Part shown: positions 35,247-43,851 of the stretch, piece after piece
How the letters are laid out: each line of letters opens with the position of its first letter
Numbering within the stretch: position 1 is the stretch's first letter
Source of the DNA: Alteromonadaceae bacterium
GTDB lineage: Bacteria; Pseudomonadota; Gammaproteobacteria; Enterobacterales; Alteromonadaceae
Assembly (NCBI GenBank): GCA_013373625.1
Contig: JABXHM010000065.1
Location: 1-57,647 of the forward strand
Direction: 5' to 3'
Length of the DNA: 57,647 nt
Program-made: the position numbers and the translations under genes
Notes under the pieces: generated by a model
What the model saw: only the letters and a program-made list of their open reading frames with translations
Database searches by the model: none
What the model was told of the DNA's origin: nothing

Positions 35247-36947
35247 ATGCATCGACACCGCCTAAAACCAGCCTTGCTGCTCATTACCGCGACCATTGTG
35301 GCTGCCTGTAGCACTACCGCCACCACGCCCACTGAAGAAACAGCCGTTGTAAGCTCAACGCTGTATACCCTGAAAAGCGGTGGTAAAGTCCCATTATTAC
35401 AACAAGGTGCGACCGTTAAGCATGCCGAGTTACGTTTTGAATTCGATTTTGCCAATGAACGATTAATGGGTAATGCCACACTCACCCTTGATAACCCGAA
35501 CCCGCAGTCAGCCCTGTCGGTCGACTTAGATACGGTATTTACAATCGACAGCGTTACCGTAAATGGCGAGACCATACCTGCTTCGCAAATCAGTAATAAA
35601 GATGGCGAACTCATTATTACCCCAACAACCCCGTTGCAATACCCGGCTTCGGTGAATATTACTTACCATGGCCACCCACGCACACCTTTAAATGCCCCCT
35701 GGGATGGCGGATTGATGTGGGAGAAAACGCCTGATGGTGAGCCCTGGCTGGCCACCGCAGTCCAGGGAGAAGGCTGTGACTTGTTCTGGCCTTGTATCGA
35801 CCAGCCACAAGGTGAACCTGAGCGCGCTGACCTGTATTTTACTGTGCCAAAAGGCTTAGTCGCGGCGAGCAATGGTGTGTTACAAAGTAAAACCGAATCC
35901 GACGCCAGTGTGACCTGGCACTGGCAAACCAAGTCGGCGCATAACACCTATGGCATTGCCATTAACATCGGCCCGTATAAGGTTATTGAAGATACTTACC
36001 AAAGCGTTTACGGCAACAGCTATCCCATTGTTTACTATCACTTACCCGGAAACGACGAAAGAGCCCAACAGTTGTTTAATGAGATCCCCGCGATGCTGAC
36101 CTTTTTTGAACGCATGATTGGCCCCTACCCTTTTGCTGATGAAAAAGTCGGCGTGGTGCAAACACCCCATTTAGGCATGGAGCACCAAACCATTAACGCT
36201 TATGGCAATGACTATAAAAAAGATGAGTTCGGTTTTGACTGGTTACTACAACATGAGTTTGCCCACGAATATTTTGGCAATCAGGTAACTAACGATAACT
36301 GGGATCACATGTGGATCCACGAAGGCCTTGGCAGTTATATGCAACCACTCTATGCCCAGTATCTTAATGGCGATGTGGCGTACAAAAGTTATCTGAACAA
36401 ACAGCGTAAGGGATTAATCAACACCCATCCGATGGTATCGAACAAAACCATGGAAGTGGAACAAGTGTACGAAAAAGGCGTCGGCCCTGCATTGGATATC
36501 TACTATAAAGGCGCCTGGATCATGCACAGTTTGCGCTATCTTATTGGCGACGAGGCATTCTTTGCCGCGATAAAAGAGCTGGTATATGGCACCGCACATC
36601 CGCGCCCCGGTAACTTCACCACGCTGTACCGTAATACCAACGACTTTATAGACATTGTTAATAACAAAACAGGCGAGGATCTGAGTTGGTTCTTTAACGT
36701 GTATTTGTTTCAGCCTGAGTTGCCAGAATTAATGCAAACCCGCACCAGTGAGCGTTTAACATTAGCCTGGGAAACTGCCGGCAACCGCCCGTTTCCTATG
36801 CCGGTAGAGGTATCGGTGAATGGAGAAATCGTTACACTCGCTCTGCCATCAGACAATAGTGTCGCCGTGTCACCTATGGATGTAGTGATAGTCGATCCAT
36901 TTAGCAAATTACTGCGCTATGAAGCTCGATACGACGGCGTGCATTAA
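35247..36947 (+). CDS. M1-family metallo-aminopeptidase, lipoprotein
   Basis: Zinc aminopeptidase of 566 residues with a lipoprotein signal (ITATIVAAC, lipobox VAAC), so probably periplasmic or outer-membrane attached. The substrate-binding GMEHQT block is the counterpart of the family GxMEN motif. Zinc ligands are in LLQHEFAHEYFGNQ and, 18 residues later, the Glu of WIHEGLGSYM. The catalytic Tyr region DIYYKGAWIMHSLR follows. It is shorter than PepN (about 870 residues) because the C-terminal helical domain is missing, as in many exported M1 enzymes. Ribosome site GGAG lies 9 bp upstream. Monocistronic. Confidence 0.92.
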   Translation: MHRHRLKPALLLITATIVAACSTTATTPTEETAVVSSTLYTLKSGGKVPLLQQGATVKHAELRFEFDFANERLMGNATLTLDNPNPQSALSVDLDTVFTIDSVTVNGETIPASQISNKDGELIITPTTPLQYPASVNITYHGHPRTPLNAPWDGGLMWEKTPDGEPWLATAVQGEGCDLFWPCIDQPQGEPERADLYFTVPKGLVAASNGVLQSKTESDASVTWHWQTKSAHNTYGIAINIGPYKVIEDTYQSVYGNSYPIVYYHLPGNDERAQQLFNEIPAMLTFFERMIGPYPFADEKVGVVQTPHLGMEHQTINAYGNDYKKDEFGFDWLLQHEFAHEYFGNQVTNDNWDHMWIHEGLGSYMQPLYAQYLNGDVAYKSYLNKQRKGLINTHPMVSNKTMEVEQVYEKGVGPALDIYYKGAWIMHSLRYLIGDEAFFAAIKELVYGTAHPRPGNFTTLYRNTNDFIDIVNNKTGEDLSWFFNVYLFQPELPELMQTRTSERLTLAWETAGNRPFPMPVEVSVNGEIVTLALPSDNSVAVSPMDVVIVDPFSKLLRYEARYDGVH

Positions 36948-36960
36948 ACGTTTTGTTCTT

Positions 36961-36994
36961 CCTGTCATAGCGGTCCTAAAGACCTTATGACAGG
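36961..36994. repeat. hairpin after the M1 peptidase gene
   Basis: CCTGTCATA (36961-36969) pairs perfectly with TATGACAGG (36986-36994), with an inner GGTC/GACC stem (36972-36975, 36981-36984). There is no T run downstream, so it is perhaps an mRNA 3'-end stabiliser. Confidence 0.6.
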
Positions 36995-37138
36995 GAGTTA
37001 GCAAATTGAAGCCTGCCTTAAAAAGTAGGGCTTTTAGCTTATATTGTTAGCAAATACTTGTTGTTTTCCTGCCGCTGCGTAACTATTACACTGCGATACT
37101 TAATATAAAAAAAATACAACGACAGACAGGAGCATGCG

Positions 37139-37576
37139 GTGAACTTAATAAAGTTAACCCTGATTGTAATGCTTGCAGGATTAAGCCTGCCCAGCGTAGC
37201 CAAGGTAAAAAACTATCCCCATCCAAATGACAACGCCCCCTATTCATTAGCGACTCAGGTAGATAACATTGTGTATTTATCCGGGCAGATACCGCTCGAT
37301 GAAAATGGCAATATGCCAGAGACAATGACGGCGCAGTCACATCAGGTAATGAAGAACATTAAAAAAACGTTATCCAGCATTGGCCTTGCAATGGAAGACA
37401 TTTTCAAGTGCACGGTAATGGTAGACGACATAAAACAATGGCCCGATTTTAACGCCGTTTACGTGACATACTTTAGTCGCGGTCAACTCCCTGCCCGCAG
37501 TGCCTTTGGTGTTGATGGCCTGCCCATGGGCGCGATGGTTGAAGTAGAATGTATGGCACATAAACGCCGTATGTAA
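37139..37576 (+). CDS. exported RidA/YjgF-family protein
   Basis: A 145-residue protein of the RidA fold (VYLSGQIPLDENGNMP, SIGLAMEDIFKCTVMV, LPARSAFGVDGLPMGAMVEV), in which the Arg of PARSA is the position that binds the substrate carboxylate in enamine/imine deaminases. Unlike cytosolic RidA, it begins with a clear signal peptide (LTLIVMLAGLSLPSVA), so it should be periplasmic. The start is GTG with AGGAG 6 bp upstream. Monocistronic. The physiological substrate outside the cytosol is not known to me. Confidence 0.88.
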   Translation: MNLIKLTLIVMLAGLSLPSVAKVKNYPHPNDNAPYSLATQVDNIVYLSGQIPLDENGNMPETMTAQSHQVMKNIKKTLSSIGLAMEDIFKCTVMVDDIKQWPDFNAVYVTYFSRGQLPARSAFGVDGLPMGAMVEVECMAHKRRM

Positions 37577-37640
37577 ATCACACTACGTTATATACCGCAT
37601 GCGGCCGTTAAAACGATACGTGCCGCTATGCAATGCTGAC

Positions 37641-37808
37641 TTAATGTCGATAGCGCCTACCACCGAGGTTGTACCAAACGCCGGTTCCGCCGCCAGAAAT
37701 ACGTGCTGTACCTTCCTGTACTGTGGCCAAGCCTGTTAGTGTGGCGTGTGCCGATGAGCACAGTGGTACTGCAGATATGCTATTCACACCGTACCCGTTA
37801 TAGTCTTT
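37641..37808 (-). pseudogene. possible 3' remnant of an unidentified gene
   Basis: On the minus strand a frame without start codon reads 55 codons to a TAA at 37641. Its last half (TLTGLATVQEGTARISGGGT, then GVWYNLGGRRYRH) has a protein-like composition and ending. An in-frame stop at 37809-37811 closes it upstream, inside the yigZ tail. It may be a truncated gene end left by a deletion. Family unknown. Confidence 0.25.
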
Positions 37809-38394
37809 TTAAGTGAGACTGATAAGATTTGAGCGTAGACTCAACTTCATCGAGGTGGGGAATTGGTAACACAACATGTAGCTCGACGAATCGGCCATAA
37901 TGGCACTGGATTACTTCGCCATTCATGTTTAGTAATGTTTGCCTCACCGCATTTTCATGTTCAAAAGTGGTCGTAATGACACATTCTTGTTGTGGAACAA
38001 ACTCACTCACTTTCAGCGCTGCCAAAGCCAGATTTGCAGACTCCCTGTAAGCTCTGACAAGACCGCCGGCCCCCAGACGAATACCACCAAAATAGCGCAC
38101 CACACAGACCACGACATTGCCAACATTACTGTAATTAATTTGGGTCAGAATAGGTTTACCGGCAGTACCACTTGGCTCTCCATCGTCGTTACACCCTGCA
38201 TTGGTTGAATTTGATGGATCGCCAATCATATAGCCCCAACAAATATGCCGGGAATCAGGATAACGCTTCTTTAGTTCTTCGGCATAAGTGAGTGCCTGAT
38301 TACGCTCAGTCACTTTTCTGGCGAAACTAATGAACCGGCTTTTTTTAACAATAAGCTCGGCCTGAGAACCGCTGACTGGTTCAAAATACGACAT
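37798..38394 (-). CDS. yigZ: YigZ/IMPACT-family protein
   Basis: Conserved protein of 198 residues, normal length for the family. The N-terminal UPF0029/IMPACT domain shows KKSRFISFARKVTER, then SRHICWGYMIG, NDDGEPSGTAGKPIL and VVCVVRYFGGIRLGAGGLVR, which are the signature blocks. A C-terminal alpha/beta domain with a ferredoxin-like fold (residues about 130-198) follows. It is thought to act around translation or protein quality control, but its exact role is not established. Monocistronic; housekeeping gene between the accessory regions. Confidence 0.93.
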   Translation of the reverse strand: MSYFEPVSGSQAELIVKKSRFISFARKVTERNQALTYAEELKKRYPDSRHICWGYMIGDPSNSTNAGCNDDGEPSGTAGKPILTQINYSNVGNVVVCVVRYFGGIRLGAGGLVRAYRESANLALAALKVSEFVPQQECVITTTFEHENAVRQTLLNMNGEVIQCHYGRFVELHVVLPIPHLDEVESTLKSYQSHLKRL

Positions 38395-38454
38395 CAGACT
38401 CTCTATAAAACAGGAAACAAACCGATCGTAAGGCAGTTATTATTTATTTCAACT

Positions 38455-38724
38455 TTAATCGTTCTGTAATGGCAGAATAAAACCAATCACTGCTTTGAGC
38501 GACAGCCTTTCACCTGATACTAAGGCGGCAGCGCTGATGATGTCCGACGACTTGACATCCACATGCTGATATTCCGCTTGAGTCAATGCAGGACTCTCTG
38601 TCAGATACAAAGAAGTAAGTGCTGCGAGTATGGCGCTCATAGGTTCAGGCAAAGACCGGAGCGCTGGCAAATTACCCAACGCACGAGTTCGCGGGGAAAC
38701 GGCTGGGTCCCAGCCCGACATCAA
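38455..38724 (-). CDS. hypothetical protein or gene fragment
   Basis: An 89-codon frame (start at 38724, alternative inner ATG at 38643) with a moderately hydrophobic C-terminal half (SDIISAAALVSGERLSLKAV, then IGFILPLQND). No family is recognised, no ribosome site is convincing, and it lies in a 475-bp stretch between yigZ and the fused deglycosidase gene that otherwise looks empty. It may be debris of an inserted or deleted gene. Confidence 0.3.
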   Translation of the reverse strand: MMSGWDPAVSPRTRALGNLPALRSLPEPMSAILAALTSLYLTESPALTQAEYQHVDVKSSDIISAAALVSGERLSLKAVIGFILPLQND

Positions 38725-38869
38725 TGCGTTCAGGCGCGTGCCCCCTGAACGGATGACATCAGCGGGCTATCATGCGCAAAGAAGAAGAATTAGCGACCAC
38801 GGTGTCCGCAGTTTGTAGATCACTACCTCTGAGAGCGAAAAACCTGACATCTCATATTTGCAACGGAAA

Positions 38870-40156
38870 TCACTTTAGTAAATTCCGCAACAACGCGTGC
38901 TGGCGCCGCACCTGATCTCGCCCTCGGTAGGGCTCTCTGCGACCTTCGTATTCACTGGATAACCAACCATGCCAGCCTGCAGTTTGCAGGGTATCAATAA
39001 TATTTTGCCATGGGATATGCAGATCATTAAGTTCATCGTCTATCTCAAAGAACTTGGTCTGAATAAAATATACGTGCTCCAGTATCGCTTTCAGATCAGC
39101 CATGGGCACTTTTAACGGCTCCAAAAACGGCGGACGCTTACCGTCTTTCATCTCGATCCCCTCGTGACCATCATCACATGGTTCAGTCTGGAAGATACCG
39201 GTGTCTATCATTAGCTTAAATTTCGATGACTTATGCTCTTCAATAAAACGGATATAATCTTGTGTCACTTTGTGCTTAATCGGCGTTGGACTGTGAATTT
39301 CCGGACAAATAACAATGTCGAGTTTTTCAGCCAAATCCAATGAGCGTAGTACGGACTCTTGCCAAATCGGATGCGGATCCAGCTCCATGGTGGTGACACC
39401 AAATTTTGGCCTGATTGACGTAAAACCCAGTGACTTAGCAAGTTGTAAATCATGCTTAATTTGCGCTTCACCCTGTTCTACTGTGAGGTCTTTATCTAAC
39501 CACATTGTAGTATCAACCCAGGTGCCCAGATTCGTCGGTGTTAAACGATAGGTGTCTAACAGTCTAAACCACTCATCTTGCCAAGCGTTGGTGGGTTGGG
39601 GATAGCCGGGTATGTTACCTTCCGCCAGCATTTCAATACCCGTTGCGCCTAGGTCAGCAATATCTGCCATGACGTCTTCTAACGTCAACAAAGTATACAT
39701 ATCACCCGTGTAACTGTAGGTTGATACGCTTAATTGCGGTCCGGTCAGCGCTGTGGCATTGACGACAGCGACTTTAGCACTTGCTTTGAACGGCGAACGA
39801 CAGAACGGACCCGGAATATAGGGACGCCGAATGTAGACGGTCACTGCAAGATCATGGACACCATTGGGCAGCGGTGCATCAACAGGCACGGTCACGGTTG
39901 CCAGTTCATCCAGTTGCCAACGTACTGTCTCGCTGCGTTGCAGTTCAGCCAAAGAGTAAGTTTTGCCCTGTATTGTCCATATTGCCGCATCAGTTGAATA
40001 TGTCTGTCCATTCAGTATGACATCGATACCGTCAACCAGGCTGGCCTGTACACCACGATAATTGGGATTACGTAACTGAAATTGAAAACCAGACTGACCG
40101 CCTTTCATCGTGACGTTTTTAGCCCCGCGGCCTTGTATTATCGATCGTTCAATCAT
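38870..40156 (-). CDS. fused C-glycoside deglycosidase-like protein (beta subunit domain + TIM barrel)
   Basis: One 428-residue chain. Residues 1-135 form a beta-sandwich resembling DUF6379, the C-glycoside deglycosidase beta subunit (DGIDVILNGQTYSTDAAIW, VRWQLDELATVTV, VYIRRPYIPGPF). Residues about 150-428 form a xylose-isomerase-like TIM barrel resembling the alpha subunit. Likely metal ligands are Glu in VICPEIHSP, Asp in LMIDTGIF and Glu in WLSSEYEGRR. The third position reads FIQTKFFEI, with Gln where the unfused protein at 56424 has His (HIHAKFYEV). In known systems these subunits are separate genes that cleave the C-C bond of a 3''-oxo-C-glycoside. It follows an FAD monooxygenase gene after an intrinsic terminator, at the end of the aromatic operon. 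The function is inference. Confidence 0.82.
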   Translation of the reverse strand: MIERSIIQGRGAKNVTMKGGQSGFQFQLRNPNYRGVQASLVDGIDVILNGQTYSTDAAIWTIQGKTYSLAELQRSETVRWQLDELATVTVPVDAPLPNGVHDLAVTVYIRRPYIPGPFCRSPFKASAKVAVVNATALTGPQLSVSTYSYTGDMYTLLTLEDVMADIADLGATGIEMLAEGNIPGYPQPTNAWQDEWFRLLDTYRLTPTNLGTWVDTTMWLDKDLTVEQGEAQIKHDLQLAKSLGFTSIRPKFGVTTMELDPHPIWQESVLRSLDLAEKLDIVICPEIHSPTPIKHKVTQDYIRFIEEHKSSKFKLMIDTGIFQTEPCDDGHEGIEMKDGKRPPFLEPLKVPMADLKAILEHVYFIQTKFFEIDDELNDLHIPWQNIIDTLQTAGWHGWLSSEYEGRREPYRGRDQVRRQHALLRNLLK

Positions 40157-40172
40157 AACTATCCTTTGAAAT

Positions 40173-40199
40173 AAAAAGCCTGCCGGTTACCCGGCAAGC
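40173..40199 (-). terminator. intrinsic terminator inside the aromatic operon
   Basis: On the minus strand GCTTGCCGG, loop GTAA, CCGGCAGGC (plus 40178-40199; nine pairs, one G-U) is followed by TTTTTATTT. It lies between the FAD monooxygenase stop and the start of the fused deglycosidase-like gene, so expression of the latter needs read-through or another promoter. Confidence 0.85.
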
Positions 40200-40222
40200 T
40201 TGTGTTTATCAGAAAATGACGA

Positions 40223-41350
40223 TTAAATTGGTTGTGCAAGGGCAATCGCTGAGCGACGCATAATGTCTGTGTGCTCTTCTTTATCGCCGCCTTCAATTTC
40301 GATCTGTGCAAGCCGGCCGGAGTTTTCCACAACCATTTTACAGCGTTCATAGCGGCGCGCCTGGAATCCTTCCAAAGCGTCATTTAATGTTGGTTTAGCC
40401 GCAATTTCTTCAGCTAAAACCAAGGCGTCTTCAATACCAATACAAGCACCACTTGCTAAATGTGGGGTGGTGGCATGTACGGTATCACCGATTAACAACA
40501 CCCGACCTTTGTACCAAGGCGCTGGCATCATCACGCGCTCAAGTGGGCGATAATGAATTAAACTATCTTCATCGAGCATATCTGCCAGCTCTTTAACCAT
40601 TGGCGCAGAAAAACCGGCCATTAGCTCGCGCAATGTTGTTATGAAAGTCGCCGGCTCACGAAAATCGTTTTGTTCCCGGTTTTCCGTTACAAACATGTAC
40701 ATTTGCGTTTCTGACATGGGATTAACACCCACTTTGATGTGCTGACTGACCCACATCATTGTGTTATCAACACCAGGTAATCTCGGCAGTACGGCGCGCC
40801 ATACACCCTGACCAATATACTTCGGCGCATCAGCGTCTGGGAAAACGGTTTCTCTTACTTTAGAGTAAACACCATCAGCACCCACAACCAAATCGTATTG
40901 CTTGGTTGTACCGTCAGTAAAACTCACTTCAACACTATCGCCAAGGTCGGTAATAGACTCAAAGGTCGTTCCCAGTCGCACGTTAGTGTTAGTTGTACGG
41001 GTTTTTTCTGCCAGAATTTTAGCTAGTGCAGGGCGCATTACCGCCCCCGCACCGGGTAGTCCTTCACGTAAAGGCGGAGCTGGAATGTGGGCCAGGTGCA
41101 TTCCATTTGGTGCATGTATTTCTAATCCAGCATTGCCACAGCCCACTGCCAAAAACTTGTCAATAATTCCCAGTTGGACGAAAGTGCGAAGCGTCGCTCC
41201 GCCCAAGGTAATACCTGCGCCATCAGCACGCCAGTTTGGATCGATTTCAACTAAATCGACTGCCACACCCGCTTTACTTAACTCAATGGCTGCTGACATT
41301 CCTGAAAAGCCACCACCAATAATCAATACATTGTTGATACAGTTACTCAT
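40223..41350 (-). CDS. FAD-dependent aromatic monooxygenase
   Basis: Class A flavin hydroxylase of 375 residues. FAD motifs are VLIIGGGFSGMSAAIEL (GxGxxG), YDLVVGADGVYSKVRE (DG motif) and LLIGDTVHATTPHLASGACI (GD motif). It hydroxylates an aromatic ring ortho to a phenol, which makes the catechol-type substrate needed by the extradiol dioxygenase. The start at 41350 follows the Rieske stop by 4 bp and has GGAGG 12 bp upstream; the longer in-frame start at 41386 would overlap the Rieske gene. In the Herbaspirillum naringenin pathway a similar enzyme (FdeE) hydroxylates position 8. The substrate here is inference. Confidence 0.9.
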   Translation of the reverse strand: MSNCINNVLIIGGGFSGMSAAIELSKAGVAVDLVEIDPNWRADGAGITLGGATLRTFVQLGIIDKFLAVGCGNAGLEIHAPNGMHLAHIPAPPLREGLPGAGAVMRPALAKILAEKTRTTNTNVRLGTTFESITDLGDSVEVSFTDGTTKQYDLVVGADGVYSKVRETVFPDADAPKYIGQGVWRAVLPRLPGVDNTMMWVSQHIKVGVNPMSETQMYMFVTENREQNDFREPATFITTLRELMAGFSAPMVKELADMLDEDSLIHYRPLERVMMPAPWYKGRVLLIGDTVHATTPHLASGACIGIEDALVLAEEIAAKPTLNDALEGFQARRYERCKMVVENSGRLAQIEIEGGDKEEHTDIMRRSAIALAQPI

Positions 41351-41354
41351 TTTC

Positions 41355-41702
41355 CTAGTCCTCCAAGGTGATCCAAAGTGAACCATCAGGCTCTTGAATC
41401 AACGGTATCGGTCGCAAAGCATCGCCTTTGCAAGGACCGGAAGTACATAGTCCAGACCGAATATTAAACAGTGCGCCGTGGGCGGCGCATACGATATTCT
41501 CACCTGCAGAATCCAGGTAGGTATCTTTTTTCCAGGGTAAACTTGTGTCACCGTAGTGAGGGCAGATATCTGCATAGGCAAAGTACTCTCCGTCTTTTTT
41601 CACTACGAAGACAGTATCTATACCCTGTCGTTGAGGGTCGAAACCTCGGGCGCTGACCTCTGGTATATCTCCTTCACGACAGAGCATGACACGATTTTTC
41701 AT
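41355..41702 (-). CDS. Rieske [2Fe-2S] ferredoxin-like protein
   Basis: A small cytosolic redox protein, 115 residues. The cluster site is split as usual: CPHYGDTSLPW (Cys-x-His) and, later, CAAHGALFNIRSGLCTSGPC (Cys-x2-His). It has the length of stand-alone Rieske ferredoxins, not of oxygenase alpha subunits. Its start overlaps the dioxygenase stop by one base (TAATG). It may supply electrons to, or keep reduced the iron of, the extradiol dioxygenase, as proposed for ferredoxins in such operons. No separate reductase gene is seen nearby. Confidence 0.9.
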   Translation of the reverse strand: MKNRVMLCREGDIPEVSARGFDPQRQGIDTVFVVKKDGEYFAYADICPHYGDTSLPWKKDTYLDSAGENIVCAAHGALFNIRSGLCTSGPCKGDALRPIPLIQEPDGSLWITLED

Positions 41703-42634
41703 TACGCACCCTTAGGTGGTGGAGGCCCCATGGGCGCCCATTTCTCGCGATACTGTAATAAGAAGACCTGAGAATTATCCGCACCGGGCATGGCTTCACG
41801 TGCTTCCCACTCGTCGTCATGCAAGTCCATGTCGGCATCAAACTCCATGTTGCAACCAAAGGGACTCTTGAAATACCAAAACCAGTTCGAACCAAAGATA
41901 TGGCGGCCCGGCCCCCAAAAACTCTGATAGCCTTTGTTGACCATTTTTGTACCGGCAGTAACCACATCTGTTGGTCCGCCCATATGGAAGGTGAAATGCT
42001 CAATGCCTTTCATATGCGGCGGCGTCTGAATAAAGAACACCGTATGATGATCCTGCGTACCGGCAGGACGCATAAAGGGCCCTACATGGGTAAAGCGATC
42101 GGTGGTGATAAAACCTAAACGATCACGGTAGAACGCTTCCTGCTTAGGTGCGTCAGGTACAAAATACACAACGTGCGACAAGGTTCTGGGCAACGGTGAA
42201 TCCTGTTTGGTGACCGCCACGGTATTGACATCACGCTGCGCCGGTGCACCGGGTGCGTTAATGGCTTCAGCAGGCAACTCCAGCGCTTTACGCACGGTAA
42301 TCTGGAAGCCCAGTACAAATCCGTGATCGTCGACGGATTCGATGCTGCCATCTTCCAGTGTCCTGACTTCACGATCTTTCCCTAACTCTGCGGCAATCGC
42401 GTCTACTGTCGCTTGATCGGCGACACCGTAAACGGTTTTGCGCAGCATAGAGCCGGTTCCAAGTGCTTCAGGTAATATGGGATCCTCTTTTGCGCGGATT
42501 TCAATTCCCGTCCCATCAAGTGCGAGAAAGCGATACTCACCCTCGGCGGTAAGACCATAATCGCTGGCAAACTCGCGGCATGCATTGACGTCATCCACAC
42601 CGAAGATCAGTAAATCCGGACCAATAATATTCAT
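41702..42634 (-). CDS. extradiol ring-cleavage dioxygenase (VOC superfamily)
   Basis: Type I extradiol dioxygenase of 310 residues with two VOC modules. The iron ligands in the C-terminal half are the His of LSHVVYFVPD, the His of MKGIEHFTFHMGG and the Glu of GCNMEFDADMDL. It opens a catechol-type ring next to the hydroxyls, with the 2,3-dihydroxybiphenyl dioxygenase type as the nearest well-known relatives. It lies 12 bp after an FrsA-like hydrolase gene and overlaps the Rieske gene, in an arrangement like FdeC-FdeD of flavonoid catabolism. The bulky aryl substrate is plausible but inferred. Confidence 0.9.
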   Translation of the reverse strand: MNIIGPDLLIFGVDDVNACREFASDYGLTAEGEYRFLALDGTGIEIRAKEDPILPEALGTGSMLRKTVYGVADQATVDAIAAELGKDREVRTLEDGSIESVDDHGFVLGFQITVRKALELPAEAINAPGAPAQRDVNTVAVTKQDSPLPRTLSHVVYFVPDAPKQEAFYRDRLGFITTDRFTHVGPFMRPAGTQDHHTVFFIQTPPHMKGIEHFTFHMGGPTDVVTAGTKMVNKGYQSFWGPGRHIFGSNWFWYFKSPFGCNMEFDADMDLHDDEWEAREAMPGADNSQVFLLQYREKWAPMGPPPPKGA

Positions 42635-42646
42635 CGTATACTCCCT

Positions 42647-43804
42647 TTAGGCTGTCCGTGCATTGAACGTTTCAGCAACCCAGTCAGCAATGTAGTGACC
42701 GGCATTAATGCTGTTATCAAAGCTCGAGTGTTGAACCCCACCCTCGCGTTCGGTAAAGACTTTTAGTTCGCGTTTGGGGCTATTGACCAGTTGTTCGAAG
42801 GTACGCTCAGCCCACTTAAGCGGAATTTGCGAATCCTTGGAGCCATGAGTAACCAGGAAGGGCACGTTGATTTTCTCAACCTGACCATCGAGGTGAACAT
42901 TCTCAGCGATCTCCATAAACTCATCGATATCACTGGCACCCCACACCCAACACACGTGATTCCAGTAGTGTGGTACAGGAAAATCGCCTTCCTTTTCTAA
43001 ACGGCGTTTTTGTACATCACGCCAATCGTGATTCGCTCCCCAACACACGCCCAGTGCCAGACGCGGCTCATTGGCGACTGCCCGCGGGCAGTAATAGCCA
43101 CCAAGAGACACGCCTTCCATGCCAATGCGACCGCTATCCACTTCAGGCTGTTGCTCCAGCCAGTCAACGACTACTGACGCCCAGTGTTCACTGTCGAAAC
43201 GAGCGTTAAAGCCTTGTAGACGAAGCGCTTCACCGGTGCCAGGTTGATCAAGTACCAACGACGAAACACCTCTATCAGCCAACCATTGTGGTAAGCCAAC
43301 CAAATACTTCATTTCCTTGGTTGAATCCAACCCGTTTACCTGGATAAGAATGGGGGCAGGGCCTTCAACATTTTTTGCTTTTACATACAAAGCAGAAAGA
43401 TGCTTACCTTCATAGGGGATTTCTACGCGAGTACAGTTAGCTTTCTTCAACGCCATACCGCGTTCAAACAACTCGAGCTCACGCTTATACAGTTCCAGAC
43501 GACCTGGCGCATTATGTCCTTGTAACCGTTCACAGGTAATCAGATAAGACGACGCACGCATGTACTTCTCACCCGCCGAAAACATCCGACCTTTTTGCTC
43601 GTCTTCTTCAGCCAGTACACATAATTTGTCGGCCATGTTGGCCCAGGTATCACGAAACGCCTGCGTGCCTTCTTTATCCGGTTGCTTTGCCGCTTCCTGC
43701 AGCGGCGCACACATTTCTTCTATTTCACCAATACGGGCGCCCATTTCAATGGCCAAATCCACAGACAGGTTCCACACATAATTAGTTGGAAAATACTTAA
43801 ACAT
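42647..43804 (-). CDS. alpha/beta hydrolase, FrsA / 2,6-dihydroxypseudooxynicotine hydrolase-like
   Basis: Serine hydrolase of 385 residues. An N-terminal helical cap (residues 1-130, including FSAGEKYMRASSYLITCERL) precedes the alpha/beta core. The triad is visible as Ser in GMEGVSLGGYY, Asp in THGSKDSQIPL and His in GGVQHSSFDNS. Members with this cap act on C-C or C-N bonds next to ketones, as the pseudooxynicotine hydrolase does. Directly upstream of an extradiol dioxygenase, it is a good candidate for hydrolysing the meta-cleavage product into two fragments. Confidence 0.87.
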   Translation of the reverse strand: MFKYFPTNYVWNLSVDLAIEMGARIGEIEEMCAPLQEAAKQPDKEGTQAFRDTWANMADKLCVLAEEDEQKGRMFSAGEKYMRASSYLITCERLQGHNAPGRLELYKRELELFERGMALKKANCTRVEIPYEGKHLSALYVKAKNVEGPAPILIQVNGLDSTKEMKYLVGLPQWLADRGVSSLVLDQPGTGEALRLQGFNARFDSEHWASVVVDWLEQQPEVDSGRIGMEGVSLGGYYCPRAVANEPRLALGVCWGANHDWRDVQKRRLEKEGDFPVPHYWNHVCWVWGASDIDEFMEIAENVHLDGQVEKINVPFLVTHGSKDSQIPLKWAERTFEQLVNSPKRELKVFTEREGGVQHSSFDNSINAGHYIADWVAETFNARTA

Positions 43805-43851
43805 CGATTGTCCTCATGGGTTTATCCCTCTCTTCACGGAGAGATTCATAG

